A stretch of DNA of 64,000 nt from Nonomuraea antri. Lineage in GTDB: Bacteria > Actinomycetota > Actinomycetes > Streptosporangiales > Streptosporangiaceae. The position numbers were made by a program, and so were the translations under genes. The notes beneath the pieces were generated by a model. It made no database searches and was not told the DNA's origin. It saw nothing but the letters and a program-made list of their open reading frames with translations. Of the stretch, positions 24,641 through 33,221 are shown piece by piece; the first letter of the stretch is position 1, and the number at the start of each line of letters is the position of its first letter. The DNA is taken from the NCBI RefSeq assembly GCF_013283785.1, contig NZ_JABCPZ010000012.1, forward strand, positions 29,303-93,302, in the 5' to 3' direction.

Positions 24641-26473
24641 TCAGGCCGTGACGATGGCGAAGTTCGGGATCGGTTCGTCCAGCACCGCCACGAGCCGCTG
24701 CAACACGCTCGTGTCGCCCTCCCGTTCCACGCCTTCGACCTCCTTGCCCGCGAGCAGCCCGAGCAGTTGCGCCTTGGTCAGGCGCAACGTCAGATCCGCC
24801 GGCTCGTGCACCGCCTCGTCCCCGGTGTCGTCCCCGGCGTCGGCGGGGCCAGGCTGCTGGACGAACGCGCCGTTGGACAGCGTCGTCCGGTACCGCTCCC
24901 CCAGGTCCGTCAGGTGCCAGTCGATGGCGAAGCTCTCGTTCCACGCCTTGGGCCCGTCCACGCGAATGGCGATCGAGTCGAAGATCTGCGCGACGCTCAG
25001 CCCGCGCATCAGGTCGGGCGAGCCGGTCTGCACGGGCGTCGGCACGATGCCGTCGCGCAGTTCCAGCGCGCCCATCAGGTAGAAGTTGCGCCAGGTGCCG
25101 TTCTCGCAGCCGTGCCCGAGCCGCGTGTACACCTCGGCCAGCAGGTCGCGGGCCGCCTTGTTGCCCTCGTCGGCGAAGACGGCGTGGTTGAGCAGCTGGG
25201 CGGCGAAGCGCAGGTCGTTCTCCTCGAGGTAGCGGCGGGCGAAGGCGACCACGGCGGCCCCGCCGCCCAGACACTCGACGTAGCGGATGGCGCTCTCGCG
25301 CGGGGTGCGTTCCCACAGGTGGGCCGGGTTGCCGTCGAACCAGCCCAGGTAGCGCTGGTAGATGGCCTTCACGTTGTGGTTGACCGAGCCGTAGTAGCCG
25401 TGGGTGTGCCAGGCCTGTTCCAGCTCCGGCGGCAGGCGTACGACCTCGGCGATCTCGGGTCCGGTCAGGCCCTTGTTGATCAGGCGCAGGGTCTGGTCGT
25501 GCAGGTAGGCGTACAGGTCGCGTTGCTGCGACAGGAAGCGGACGACGTTCTCCGCGCCCCACGTCGGCCAGTGGTGCGAGGCGAAGGCCACCTCGCTCTC
25601 GTGCCCGAACAGGGCGATGGCCTCGGTGAGGTAGCGCGCCCAGATCCGCGCGTCACGGACGAGCGCGCCCCGCAGCGTGAGGAGGTTGTGCAGGTTGTGG
25701 GTGGCGTTCTCGGCCATGCACAACGCCCGGCGGCCGGGGAAGAAGAAGTTCATCTCGGCGGGCGCCTCGGTGCCCGGGGTGAGCTGGAAGACGATGCGCA
25801 CCCCGTCGATCGTCTCCTCCTGCCCGGTACGGGTGACGTCGAGGGTGGGCGGGATGAGGGAGATCGTCCCGGTGGAGGTGGTCATGCCGAGCCCGGCCCC
25901 GATCTGGCCGGTCGGCGAGCGGTCCAGGGCGGGGCCGTACATGTAGACGGATCGGCGGTTCATGGCCGGTCCCGCGTAGACGTTCTCCGACACCGCGTGT
26001 TCCATGAACCCGGCCGGGGCCAGGATCGGCACGTCACCACTGGTGACGCCGCGCACGCCGCCGAAGTGGTCCACGTGGGAGTGCGTGTAGATCACGCCGG
26101 TCACCGGACGGTCGCCGCGATGCTCCCGGTACAGGCCGAGCCCGGCCCTGGCGCACTCGGTGGAGATCAGCGGGTCGACGACGATGACCCCGCGCTCGCC
26201 CTCGACCAGCGTCATGTTCGACAGGTCGAACCCGCGTACCTGGTAGATCCCCTCGGCCACCTCGTACAGCCCCTGCTTGGCGCAGAGCTGCCCCTGCCGC
26301 CACAGGCTGGGATGCGCCGTCTGCGGGCATTCCTCCGCCAGGAAGCCGTAGGAGTCCATGTCCCAGACCACGTCGCCGGACGCGTTCCTGATCACCGCGG
26401 GGCTGAGCTTGGCGACGAACCCGCGGTCGGCGTCATCGAAGTCGCCCCGGTCGTGGAATGGAAGGTCTGCCAT
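24641..26473 (-). CDS. SdsA-type alkyl/aryl sulfatase (metallo-beta-lactamase fold)
   Basis: A 610-aa protein from ATG 26473, where the family's start MADLPFHDRGDFDDADRGF begins; an in-frame extension to 26551 is less likely. The zinc motif THSHVDHFGG is at about residues 130-139, with further ligands in AENATHNLHN and ASHHWPTWG. The C-terminal half holds the dimerisation and SCP2-like domains (ADLTLRLTKAQLLGLLAG). Such enzymes cleave primary or secondary alkyl sulfates by inverting hydrolysis. No signal peptide is visible. It is convergent with 24032-24619 (21 bp between stops) and divergent from the HAD gene at 26618. Confidence 0.94.
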   Translation of the reverse strand: MADLPFHDRGDFDDADRGFVAKLSPAVIRNASGDVVWDMDSYGFLAEECPQTAHPSLWRQGQLCAKQGLYEVAEGIYQVRGFDLSNMTLVEGERGVIVVDPLISTECARAGLGLYREHRGDRPVTGVIYTHSHVDHFGGVRGVTSGDVPILAPAGFMEHAVSENVYAGPAMNRRSVYMYGPALDRSPTGQIGAGLGMTTSTGTISLIPPTLDVTRTGQEETIDGVRIVFQLTPGTEAPAEMNFFFPGRRALCMAENATHNLHNLLTLRGALVRDARIWARYLTEAIALFGHESEVAFASHHWPTWGAENVVRFLSQQRDLYAYLHDQTLRLINKGLTGPEIAEVVRLPPELEQAWHTHGYYGSVNHNVKAIYQRYLGWFDGNPAHLWERTPRESAIRYVECLGGGAAVVAFARRYLEENDLRFAAQLLNHAVFADEGNKAARDLLAEVYTRLGHGCENGTWRNFYLMGALELRDGIVPTPVQTGSPDLMRGLSVAQIFDSIAIRVDGPKAWNESFAIDWHLTDLGERYRTTLSNGAFVQQPGPADAGDDTGDEAVHEPADLTLRLTKAQLLGLLAGKEVEGVEREGDTSVLQRLVAVLDEPIPNFAIVTA

Positions 26474-26617
26474 GACCGCTACCTGCCCATATTTCAGAGC
26501 CGAAAGCTCGGTAAATACCTTAAACATGACATTTAACGGACATTTCCCCATAAAACACTGCCGTAACCCGTGATGTGATTGGCTGGTAGCCGGGCTGGAT
26601 CATCTCAGGGGGCCGCG
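26474..26617. promoter_or_regulatory. AT-rich divergent promoter region
   Basis: About 144 bp of clearly AT-rich DNA between the sulfatase and HAD genes. It has two direct GACATTT repeats around 26525-26545 (TGACATTTAACGGACATTT). These could be regulator sites; no clean palindrome was found. Confidence 0.45.
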
Positions 26618-27259
26618 ATGGAAGCGTGCGTGTTCGACCTCGACGGAGTGCTCGTCGACTCGGAGCCGGTCTGGGAGGAGGTGCGCCGTGCCTTCGTCGC
26701 CGACCACGGCGGCGTCTGGCAGCCCGACACCCAGTCCAGGCTGATGGGCATGAGCACCGGCGAGTGGGCGGCCTACCTGCACGAACTGGGCGTACGGCTG
26801 ACGCCGGACGAGATCGCCCGCGGTGTGATCGACCAGATGGCGGCCCGCTACCGCGACGCCGGCGTCCCGCTGCTGCCCGGCGCGCAGGCGGCGGTGCGGC
26901 GGCTGGCCGCGAGCCTGCCGCTGGGGCTGGCCAGCTCCTCCCCACGGGCGCTGATCGACGTGGTGCTCGACGCCACCGACCTGACCTCGTGCTTCGCCGC
27001 CACGGTCTCCACCGAGGAGGTCGAACGCGGCAAACCCGCCCCCGACGGCTACCTGGAGGCCGCCCGCCGCCTGGGCGTCGATCCCAAGGGCTGTGTCGCG
27101 GTCGAGGACTCCAGCAACGGCCTGCGCTCGGCCCACGCGGCCGGCATGCGAGTCATCGCCGTGCCGCACCCGCGCTACCCGCCCGCGCCCGACGCGCTCG
27201 GCCTGGCCGCGCACGTCCTGCCCGACCTGGACGCACTGACCGTCAACCTGTTCACGTGA
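26618..27259 (+). CDS. HAD-family hydrolase, beta-phosphoglucomutase-like
   Basis: A 213-aa protein starting at ATG 26618 after CAGGGGG. HAD motif I is FDLDGVLVDSE at residues 5-15 (nucleophile Asp and second Asp), motif II is the Ser in LGLASSSPRAL, motif III Lys is in RGKPAPDGYLEAA, and motif IV is VAVEDSSNGLRSA. The helical cap between I and II fits the subfamily I cap type. It probably dephosphorylates a sugar phosphate or similar metabolite. The GNAT gene downstream starts 47 bp after the stop. Confidence 0.92.
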   Translation: MEACVFDLDGVLVDSEPVWEEVRRAFVADHGGVWQPDTQSRLMGMSTGEWAAYLHELGVRLTPDEIARGVIDQMAARYRDAGVPLLPGAQAAVRRLAASLPLGLASSSPRALIDVVLDATDLTSCFAATVSTEEVERGKPAPDGYLEAARRLGVDPKGCVAVEDSSNGLRSAHAAGMRVIAVPHPRYPPAPDALGLAAHVLPDLDALTVNLFT

Positions 27260-27306
27260 AGAACCAGTTCACACAGAACCTGTCCAGGCAGGGCAACCCC
27301 GTTCCC

Positions 27307-27747
27307 ATGAGCGACATCAGGCCCAGAACCCCGGACGACCTGGACGCGTGCGTGGCGGCCCTGGCCGAGGTGCAGGCCGCCGACCGCTACCCGGTGGACT
27401 GGCCGGCCGACCCGCACCGCTGGCTGACCCCGTCGAACCTCGCCCTGGCCTGGGTCGCGACGGCGGCCGGCGGCGGCGTGGCCGGTCACGTGGGGCTCAC
27501 GGACGACGCGGAGATCGTCCGCCTGTTCGTGACCCCCGCCGCCCGCGGCCACGGCCTGGCCGCGCGGCTGCTCGACACCGTGCGCGCCGCCGCGGACGTC
27601 CCGCTCAAGCTGGAGGTCTCCGACGAGGGCCGGGCCGCGATCGCCGCGTACGAGCGGGCCGGCTGGCGTCGAGTCGGCAGCACCCGGGCGACCTGGCTCA
27701 ACGCGGCCGGCGAACCAGCCCTCCTTCATCACTACGTGAGCCCGTGA
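27307..27747 (+). CDS. GNAT-family N-acetyltransferase
   Basis: A 146-aa protein from ATG 27307. It starts MSDIRPRTPDDLDACVAAL, a usual GNAT first strand and helix. The CoA site pattern is VRLFVTPAARGHGLAARLLD at about residues 75-94. It ends AIAAYERAGWRRVGS, the family's AxxxYEKxGF motif. The acceptor is unknown. It follows the HAD gene on the same strand and is followed within 20 bp by prs. Confidence 0.9.
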   Translation: MSDIRPRTPDDLDACVAALAEVQAADRYPVDWPADPHRWLTPSNLALAWVATAAGGGVAGHVGLTDDAEIVRLFVTPAARGHGLAARLLDTVRAAADVPLKLEVSDEGRAAIAAYERAGWRRVGSTRATWLNAAGEPALLHHYVSP

Positions 27748-27765
27748 AGCTATCCTTTCTGAATC

Positions 27766-28704
27766 GTGCGAGACATCACGGTTTTCAGCGGCAGCGCCCA
27801 TCCCGAACTCGCTGAGGAGATCTGCTCCCACCTCGGCACCCCCCTCCACCCGGTCCAGGTCAACCGGTTCGCCAACGACGTACTGGAAGTGCAGTTGCAG
27901 GCCAACTGCCGCGAGCGTGACGTCTTCCTGATCCAGCCGCTGGTGCCGCCGGTCCAGGAGAACCTGGTCGAGCTGCTGCTCATGCTCGACGCCGCGCGCG
28001 GCGCCTCGGCCGCCAGGACGACCGTCGTCCTGCCGCACTACGCCTACGCCAGGTCGGACAAGAAGGACGCCCCGCGCATCTCGATCGGCGCGCGGCTGGT
28101 CGCGGACCTGATGGTGGCCGCGGGCGCGAGCCGGGTGCTGGCCATGACGCTGCACTCGCCGCAGGTGCACGGCTTCTTCAGCATCCCGGTCGACCACCTG
28201 CACGCGCTGCGCGAGCTGGCCGCGCACTTCCGCAGGTACGACCTGTCGAACACGGTCGTCGTCTCCCCCGACCTGGGCAACGCCAAGGAGGCCGCGCACT
28301 TCGCCCGCCTGCTCGGCACCGGCGTCGCCATGGGCGCCAAGCAGCGCTACCCGGACGACCGGGTGGTGATCAGCTCGGTCATCGGCGACGTCGCGGGCAA
28401 GGACGTCATCATCCTGGACGACGAGATCGCCAAGGGCAGCACGGTCATCGAGCTGCTGGAACGGCTGCGCGAACGGGACGTGCGGTCGGTGCGGGTGGCG
28501 TGCACGCATGGCCTGTTCGCCAGTGGCGCGGTCGAGCGGCTGAGCGCGTTCCCCGAGGTGGCCGAGATCGTGTGCACCAACACCGTGCCCTCGCCCAAGC
28601 CCAGCGACAAACTGACCGTGTTGTCCGTCGCCCCGGCGCTGGCCGAGGCCATGCGCCGCATCCACGACGGCGAGTCGGTGAGCGCCCTGTTCAACGCCCC
28701 CTGA
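27766..28704 (+). CDS. prs: ribose-phosphate pyrophosphokinase
   Basis: A 312-aa PRPP synthetase: ribose 5-phosphate + ATP gives PRPP + AMP. Landmarks: FSGSAHPELAEEI at the start (usual FSG..NP..A), RFANDVLEVQLQANCRERDV, the flexible-loop region YAYARSDKKDAPRISIGARL, HSPQVHGFF, and the PRPP site IILDDEIAKGSTVIEL at about residues 208-223 (a DDE-IxxG variant of DDIVDTAGT). The DDEIAKGST form suggests a secondary or class-divergent PRPP synthase rather than the main housekeeping copy, which in actinobacteria normally sits next to glmU. The start is GTG 27766. Confidence 0.93.
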   Translation: MRDITVFSGSAHPELAEEICSHLGTPLHPVQVNRFANDVLEVQLQANCRERDVFLIQPLVPPVQENLVELLLMLDAARGASAARTTVVLPHYAYARSDKKDAPRISIGARLVADLMVAAGASRVLAMTLHSPQVHGFFSIPVDHLHALRELAAHFRRYDLSNTVVVSPDLGNAKEAAHFARLLGTGVAMGAKQRYPDDRVVISSVIGDVAGKDVIILDDEIAKGSTVIELLERLRERDVRSVRVACTHGLFASGAVERLSAFPEVAEIVCTNTVPSPKPSDKLTVLSVAPALAEAMRRIHDGESVSALFNAP

Positions 28705-28721
28705 GCCGCTGGAGTCACACC

Positions 28722-29621
28722 GTGTTAAACGTGGGAGAACCCGACTGGGCCGGCGTGGCCAGGTCCCTGCTCAAGGTCCTGGCGGTCACGGCGGCGCTGC
28801 TGCTGGCCGGCGAGGCGCTCGACCGGGCGCTGTGGTTGTTCGGCGACGACCGGCGGATGGTCGAGGTGTACGGCACCGCCGCGCGCGTCGCGAACCCGCA
28901 CGAACGGCTGAGTAACGGTTACGGCGGCAGCGGCGGCCTGCTGGCCACCGCCCACCGGATGTGGGGAGAACCGCGCCTGGCCGGCCCCGGCGGAGGCGAG
29001 AGGGACCACGAGATCGTGCTGGACGTGTTCGGCAACCTCCGGGCCCCCTCGCTCGGCGGGCCGACCGGCGGCGTCGCCGACGCCCTCGCCATGGGACATG
29101 CCCCCGCGGACCAGGTCAAGAAGGTCATCGACGGGCTGCCTCAGACGCTCGTGGCCGTCGCCGTGGTGGAGTTCGAGACGCCACTGACCACCGAGCGCCT
29201 GGTCGCCTTCAACGCCGAGCACCGGATCTGCGGCGGCGCGGACGTCTCCTACGTCTACGACGTGCCCTTCGCCGACGACTCCAGCGACCCGTCCTCCTAC
29301 AACGCGATCGTCTGGAACCGCGGCATGGTCCTGGACTACTGGGAGAAGGTCGACCACGAGTGCGCCGCCGAGCCGCGGGCGGCGCTGGCGGAGTTCCGCG
29401 ACTGGGTCGGGCTGCTCGACGAGGACGACGACCTCAGCGCCTTCGGGCTGTACTACGGGCCGCTCAAGCAGGCGGCCGAGCACAACGAGGTGCACGGGCT
29501 CCTCGTGGACCGCTGGCGGCTCGCCGACCTGCGCAAGCTCCTCGACGCCCCGGAGGTTCGCACGGTTCACCTGGCCGACGTCGCCTTCGACGTCAGCCCC
29601 GGTGAGAACGAGGACGGGTAG
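28722..29621 (+). CDS. membrane-anchored hypothetical protein
   Basis: A 299-aa protein starting at GTG 28722 with GGAG 7 nt upstream. One membrane segment lies near residues 12-33 (LLKVLAVTAALLLAGEALD); the rest is a large, acidic outer domain with ADQVKKVIDGLPQTLVAVAV, RICGGADVSYVYDVPFADD and a C-terminal VHGLLVDRWRLADLRKLLDA helix. No family recognised. It is 17 bp after prs and may be cotranscribed with it. Confidence 0.72.
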   Translation: MLNVGEPDWAGVARSLLKVLAVTAALLLAGEALDRALWLFGDDRRMVEVYGTAARVANPHERLSNGYGGSGGLLATAHRMWGEPRLAGPGGGERDHEIVLDVFGNLRAPSLGGPTGGVADALAMGHAPADQVKKVIDGLPQTLVAVAVVEFETPLTTERLVAFNAEHRICGGADVSYVYDVPFADDSSDPSSYNAIVWNRGMVLDYWEKVDHECAAEPRAALAEFRDWVGLLDEDDDLSAFGLYYGPLKQAAEHNEVHGLLVDRWRLADLRKLLDAPEVRTVHLADVAFDVSPGENEDG

Positions 29622-29654
29622 CGCCGGCCGGGCGGCGCCGATCATAGTGGCAGC

Positions 29655-30398
29655 ATGGACATGGACACCGAGCGGCTGCTCAGACATTTCCATGAGGCTG
29701 TGGAACCGGTGGTGCCGCTGGTCGCGCTGTGGGCGCACGGGTCGCTGGCCACCGGCGACGACTACCAGCCCGGCCGCAGCGACCTCGATCTGATCGCGAT
29801 CGTCGAGTCGCCGCTCACCGAGGACCGGCGGCAGGCGCTGCGGCGGATGCACGAGGGCATCACGCTGCCGCTGGCCGAGCACCTGCACTGCTCCTACCTG
29901 GCGCGCCGGGAACTGGCCGACCTGTCGGCCCAGCACGTGACGTGGGCGCATCAGGAGCTGTTCAGCCGTCCCGTCACCGCGGTGACGCGCCGCGAGCTGC
30001 ACGCGGGCGGGCGCGTGCTGGCCGGGCCGCCGCCCGCCGGGCTGCTGCCGCCGGTGTCGGACGCCGAGCTGGCCGCGTTCGTCCGGGCCGACCTGCGTGA
30101 CTTCTGGCTGGCCAAGGCCCGCGGACGGCGGCGCTGGCTGCGGGACATCTGGGTGGACCTGGGCATGGTGACGGTCGCCAGGGCCACGGTGACGCTGCGG
30201 GACGGCCGGTTGATCAGCAAGCGGGAGGCGTTCGAGGTGCTGGCCGAGCTGGGCGCCCCGATGAACGTGGTGGACGACGTCCGGGCCCGCCGCTACGGCA
30301 CGCCCGCGCCGCGATTGAGCCGGTTCAGGCGGGCGATGCTGGCCAGGCGGTTCATCAGGACGGCGATCAAGCGGGCGCTAGCGTCCGCGTCAGCCTGA
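29655..30398 (+). CDS. nucleotidyltransferase-fold protein
   Basis: A 247-aa protein. The polymerase-beta-type nucleotidyltransferase motif is visible at residues 29-45: GSLATGDDYQPGRSDLDL (GS...SDxDL with two metal-binding Asp). The rest is helical and basic at the C-terminus (RFRRAMLARRFIRTAIKRAL), as in ANT-type antibiotic adenylyltransferases and similar solo proteins. Whether it modifies an aminoglycoside or another substrate cannot be told. It overlaps the convergent TetR gene by 32 bp. Confidence 0.82.
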   Translation: MDMDTERLLRHFHEAVEPVVPLVALWAHGSLATGDDYQPGRSDLDLIAIVESPLTEDRRQALRRMHEGITLPLAEHLHCSYLARRELADLSAQHVTWAHQELFSRPVTAVTRRELHAGGRVLAGPPPAGLLPPVSDAELAAFVRADLRDFWLAKARGRRRWLRDIWVDLGMVTVARATVTLRDGRLISKREAFEVLAELGAPMNVVDDVRARRYGTPAPRLSRFRRAMLARRFIRTAIKRALASASA

Positions 30399-30930
30399 CC
30401 AGCCCCGCGGTGATCTGCGCCGGGGTGAGGCCGCGGTCGGCGCGCTGGTAGGCGTAGACGTCGGGGGCCAGCGGCGCGAGCAGCAGGTCGACCAGCGCGT
30501 CCGGGCCCGGCACGCCGGCCTCGACGAGCAGGGCGCGCACGTGCACGCGCCAGAAGCCGTACGCGCCGGTCTCGAAGCGCGAACGGCCCACTTCGCTGCC
30601 CAGCACCAGGTGGGAGTGATCCTCCAGCAGCTCGACCATGGCGGCGTAGAAGGCGGCCAGGCGCTCGGCGGGCGGCGCGCCCGGCCCGAGCGGGGGCTCG
30701 CCGCGCATCAGCTTCTCCTGCAGGGCCCGCTCGTGCTCGTCGAGCAGCGCGACGGCGATGGAGGCCCGGTCGGGGTAGCGCCGGTAGAGCGTGCCGCGGC
30801 CGACCCCGGCCTTCTTCGCGATGTCGTCCATCGTCACGTCTTGCGGCGATTTTTCGGCGAATAGCAGGGCGGCGGCTTCCAGGATCTTGGCCCGGTTGCG
30901 TGCGGCGTCGGCGCGTTCCATGCCGTCCAT
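30367..30930 (-). CDS. TetR-family repressor of azoR-SMR unit
   Basis: A 187-aa protein: HTH at residues 31-52 (DVTMDDIAKKAGVGRGTLY, then RRYPDRASIAVAL). The C-terminal part is typical of TetR proteins related to multidrug or dye resistance. It is divergent from the azoreductase gene, with two matching dyads over a promoter between them, so it probably represses both directions. The start is ATG 30930; ATG 30921 is an alternative. Confidence 0.92.
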   Translation of the reverse strand: MDGMERADAARNRAKILEAAALLFAEKSPQDVTMDDIAKKAGVGRGTLYRRYPDRASIAVALLDEHERALQEKLMRGEPPLGPGAPPAERLAAFYAAMVELLEDHSHLVLGSEVGRSRFETGAYGFWRVHVRALLVEAGVPGPDALVDLLLAPLAPDVYAYQRADRGLTPAQITAGLVRLTRTLAPA

Positions 30931-30977
30931 TGTATGTGGACACGGCGTCCGGTTATAGTGAAGCGGACACCATGTCC
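30930..30977 (+). promoter_or_regulatory. azoR promoter with two TetR operators
   Basis: TTGTAT (30930-30935) and TATAGT (30954-30959), 18 bp apart, form a promoter toward azoR. Two 13-bp dyads, GGACACGGCGTCC (30938-30950) and GGACACCATGTCC (30965-30977), sit in the spacer and just past the -10, positions that would block RNA polymerase. Centres are 27 bp apart. Confidence 0.75.
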
Positions 30978-30995
30978 ACTTATTGGAGGACCCCC

Positions 30996-31622
30996 ATGTT
31001 GCTGCACCTGGACGCCAGCGCCCGCCGCGCGTCGTTCTCCCGCCGCCTGTCGGCCGCGTACGCCGAGACCTGGCGCGCCGCCCACCCCGGCGCCGGCTAC
31101 GTCCACCGGGACCTGGCCGCCGACCCGGTGCCGCACATAGGCGAGGCGTGGACCGAGCTGTGCGACTACGTGCTCGGGCACGAGATCACCGACATCGCGC
31201 GGTACCGCGAGGCGGTGCGCACCCCCGCGCAGCAGGACGCGTGGGACATCCTGGAACCGCTGCTCGACGAGGTCGTCGCGGCCGAGGTGATCCTCATCGG
31301 CACCCCGATGTACAACTTCTCGATTCCGTCGTCGCTGAAGGCGTGGATCGACCAGATCACCTTTCCGAAGATGTCGCTGAAGGGCAGGTCGTTCGTGGTG
31401 ACGGGCGCCCGGGGCGGCGCGTACGGCCCGGGCACCCCGCGCGAGCCGGTGGACCACCAGGAGCGCTACCTCCGCGACTTCTTCAAGGGCCACTTCGCCG
31501 TCGAGGACGTCACGTTCATCCACGTCGAGATGGTCAACGCGCTCACCGACCCGGCCCTGGCCAAGCGGCGCGAGGAGCACGAGGCGTCGCTGGCCGCCGC
31601 GCTCAAGGAGGTCACCCGGTGA
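30996..31622 (+). CDS. azoR: FMN-dependent NADH-azoreductase family protein
   Basis: A 208-aa flavodoxin-like protein from ATG 30996 with GGAGGA upstream. The start MLLHLDASARRASFSRRLSA is the FMN-phosphate loop; GTPMYNFSIPSSLKAWID (about residues 101-118) is the P.YNF.IPS.LK.WID family signature, and TGARGGAYGPG follows. Such enzymes reduce quinones, azo dyes and nitroaromatics with two electrons. It overlaps the SMR pump gene by 4 bp (GTGA) and is under the divergent TetR protein, which suggests a detoxify-and-export unit. Confidence 0.92.
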   Translation: MLLHLDASARRASFSRRLSAAYAETWRAAHPGAGYVHRDLAADPVPHIGEAWTELCDYVLGHEITDIARYREAVRTPAQQDAWDILEPLLDEVVAAEVILIGTPMYNFSIPSSLKAWIDQITFPKMSLKGRSFVVTGARGGAYGPGTPREPVDHQERYLRDFFKGHFAVEDVTFIHVEMVNALTDPALAKRREEHEASLAAALKEVTR

Positions 31623-31933
31623 ACTGGCTGATACTCACGCTCGCCGGCCTGGTCGAGGTGGCCTGGTCGCAGAGCATCAAGCCCACCCAGAACTTCACCA
31701 GGCCCCTGCCCACCCTGATCTCGCTGCTCCTGATGGCCGCGGCGGTCTGGCTGTTGTCCGTGGCGATGAACACGCTGCCGGTCGGCACCGCGTACGCGGT
31801 CTTCACCGGGATCGGCGCGGTCGGCGCGATCGCGCTGGGCATCGTGCTCAACGACGACCCCGTCTCGGTGGGCAGGATGGCCGCGCTCGCCCTGATCGTC
31901 GGAGGGATAGTCTTGGCCCGAGTCACCACCTGA
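31619..31933 (+). CDS. small multidrug resistance (SMR) family transporter
   Basis: A 104-aa protein with four membrane helices, starting at the GTG that overlaps the azoR stop. The essential membrane Glu is E13 in LAGLVEVAWSQSIK; the SugE/Gdx-type WSxxIK follows. Later GTAYAVFTGIGAVGAIALG is the SMR signature. EVAWSQ, rather than EVxGT, points to the SugE/Gdx branch that exports guanidinium or quaternary ammonium compounds, but this is only a motif reading. It is coupled to azoR. Confidence 0.92.
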   Translation: MNWLILTLAGLVEVAWSQSIKPTQNFTRPLPTLISLLLMAAAVWLLSVAMNTLPVGTAYAVFTGIGAVGAIALGIVLNDDPVSVGRMAALALIVGGIVLARVTT

Positions 31934-31951
31934 ATCCGGGAAGGACGGCGT

Positions 31952-32590
31952 ATGGGGGAGATCAGGCAGTCCTATCTGGCCGCGGCCGAGTCCGCGCTGT
32001 CGTTGCTCCAGAACCCCGTGGTCAGCACCGCGTGGGGCAAGCCCAGCGCACTCACCGAGTTCAGTGTCGGCGGGCTGGCCGTCCACCTGTCGCACCAGCT
32101 CGTCAGGGTCAGGGACGCCCTCCAGGTCGACGGCGAGATCCAGCCGCCGATCCCGCTGCTCGACCACTACGTCAGCTCGCCGTGGGTGCAGGCCGGCCTC
32201 GACCACGAGAGCAACGTGAGCGTGCGGCGCAACGGCGAGGCCGCCGCGGCCGACGGCCACGAGACGATGACCCAGGAGGCCCGCTCGGTGCTGGACTTCC
32301 TGCGCGCCGCCCTGCCTGCCGAGCCCGAGGACCGGGTCGTGCGCCTGCCGTGGGCCGGCTGGTCGCTGCGGCTGGACGACTTCCTGCTCACCCGGGTGAT
32401 GGAGATCGTCGTGCACTCCGACGACCTGGCGTCCAGCGTCGGGATCGAGACGCCGGAGCTGCCCGCGCCCGTCATCGACCCGGTGGTCGAGCTGCTGGCG
32501 CGGCTGGCCGTGCACCGCCACGGCGCGACCGCGGTGATCCGCACGCTGAGCCGCGCCGAGCGGGCGCCGGCCACGATAAGCGCCTTCTGA
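31952..32590 (+). CDS. maleylpyruvate-isomerase/mycothiol-type DinB-like protein
   Basis: A 212-aa helical protein. It has FSVGGLAVHLSHQLVRVRDA near residue 40, with a His in the position of the first DinB metal ligand, and a long helix FLLTRVMEIVVHSDDLASSVG at about 150-170 (R.xE.VVHSDDL). This ending is typical of mycothiol-dependent maleylpyruvate isomerase-like proteins in actinobacteria. The substrate is unknown. It follows the SMR gene by 18 bp and may be part of that detoxification transcript, which fits a thiol-transfer role. Confidence 0.82.
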   Translation: MGEIRQSYLAAAESALSLLQNPVVSTAWGKPSALTEFSVGGLAVHLSHQLVRVRDALQVDGEIQPPIPLLDHYVSSPWVQAGLDHESNVSVRRNGEAAAADGHETMTQEARSVLDFLRAALPAEPEDRVVRLPWAGWSLRLDDFLLTRVMEIVVHSDDLASSVGIETPELPAPVIDPVVELLARLAVHRHGATAVIRTLSRAERAPATISAF

Positions 32591-32594
32591 GAGC

Positions 32595-33161
32595 TCAGCC
32601 CACCGCCATGCGCAGGGCCGTGACCACCTCGCGGCCCGACAGCGCGCTGTCCGGGTCGAGCAGCCACTGCGACAGGAACCCGGTCAGCATCGCCTGGTAG
32701 AACGCGCCGGTCAGGCGCGCCCGCTCGGGGTCGGCGGCCGGGTCGATGCCCTGCATCAGCTCGGCCAGCCCCTCCCGCGCCTCCTTGATCCCCCGGACGA
32801 GCTGCTCGCGCACCTCCGGCACGTGATCGATCTGCCCCAGCAGCTCGAACTGGGTGACCCAGAGCGGCCGCAGCCGCGTGAACGACTCGACCACCCGGTC
32901 CCACGCCGCCTCGAACCGCTCCAGCGGCCCGGCTCCCGGCTCGACCTCGGCGGCCAGCATCGCGGCCAGCTCGTCGCCCCACTCCTGCATCGCCTGGAAC
33001 AGCGCCTCGTTCATCAGCGCCTCCTTCGACCTGAAGTGGTAGCCGATGGCGGCCAGGCTCACGCCCGACGCGTTGGCGATGTCGCGGGCCGTGGTGCGCC
33101 CGTAGCCCTTCTCCATCAGACACCGCTTGGCGCCGGCCAGCAGGTCCTCCCGATTTCCCAT
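32595..33161 (-). CDS. TetR-family repressor of the FAD monooxygenase
   Basis: A 188-aa protein with an HTH at residues 23-45 (TTARDIANASGVSLAAIGY, then HFRSKEALMNEAL). The C-terminal domain has FESFTRLRPLWVTQFELLGQ-type helices (VVESFTRLRPLWVTQFELL). It is divergent from the monooxygenase at 33222 with a 24-bp palindrome between, and convergent with 31952-32590, with 4 bp between stops. Confidence 0.92.
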   Translation of the reverse strand: MGNREDLLAGAKRCLMEKGYGRTTARDIANASGVSLAAIGYHFRSKEALMNEALFQAMQEWGDELAAMLAAEVEPGAGPLERFEAAWDRVVESFTRLRPLWVTQFELLGQIDHVPEVREQLVRGIKEAREGLAELMQGIDPAADPERARLTGAFYQAMLTGFLSQWLLDPDSALSGREVVTALRMAVG

Positions 33162-33180
33162 GCGAGAAGATTAGCACAAC

Positions 33181-33204
33181 CGTCTTGCACATATGTCTAA
33201 GACG
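33181..33204. promoter_or_regulatory. 24-bp palindromic operator (TetR type)
   Basis: The left half CGTCTTGCACAT and the reverse complement of the right half (CGTCTTAGACAT) agree at 10 of 12 positions, centred on ACATATGT. It sits midway between the TetR gene and the monooxygenase start, as expected for shared control. Confidence 0.82.
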
Positions 33205-33221
33205 TGTGTACCGTCGAAGAC

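Noticed and set aside
24767..26536. 589-codon open frame antisense to the sulfatase
   Set aside because: The minus-strand sulfatase has full catalytic motifs; the antisense frame has none.
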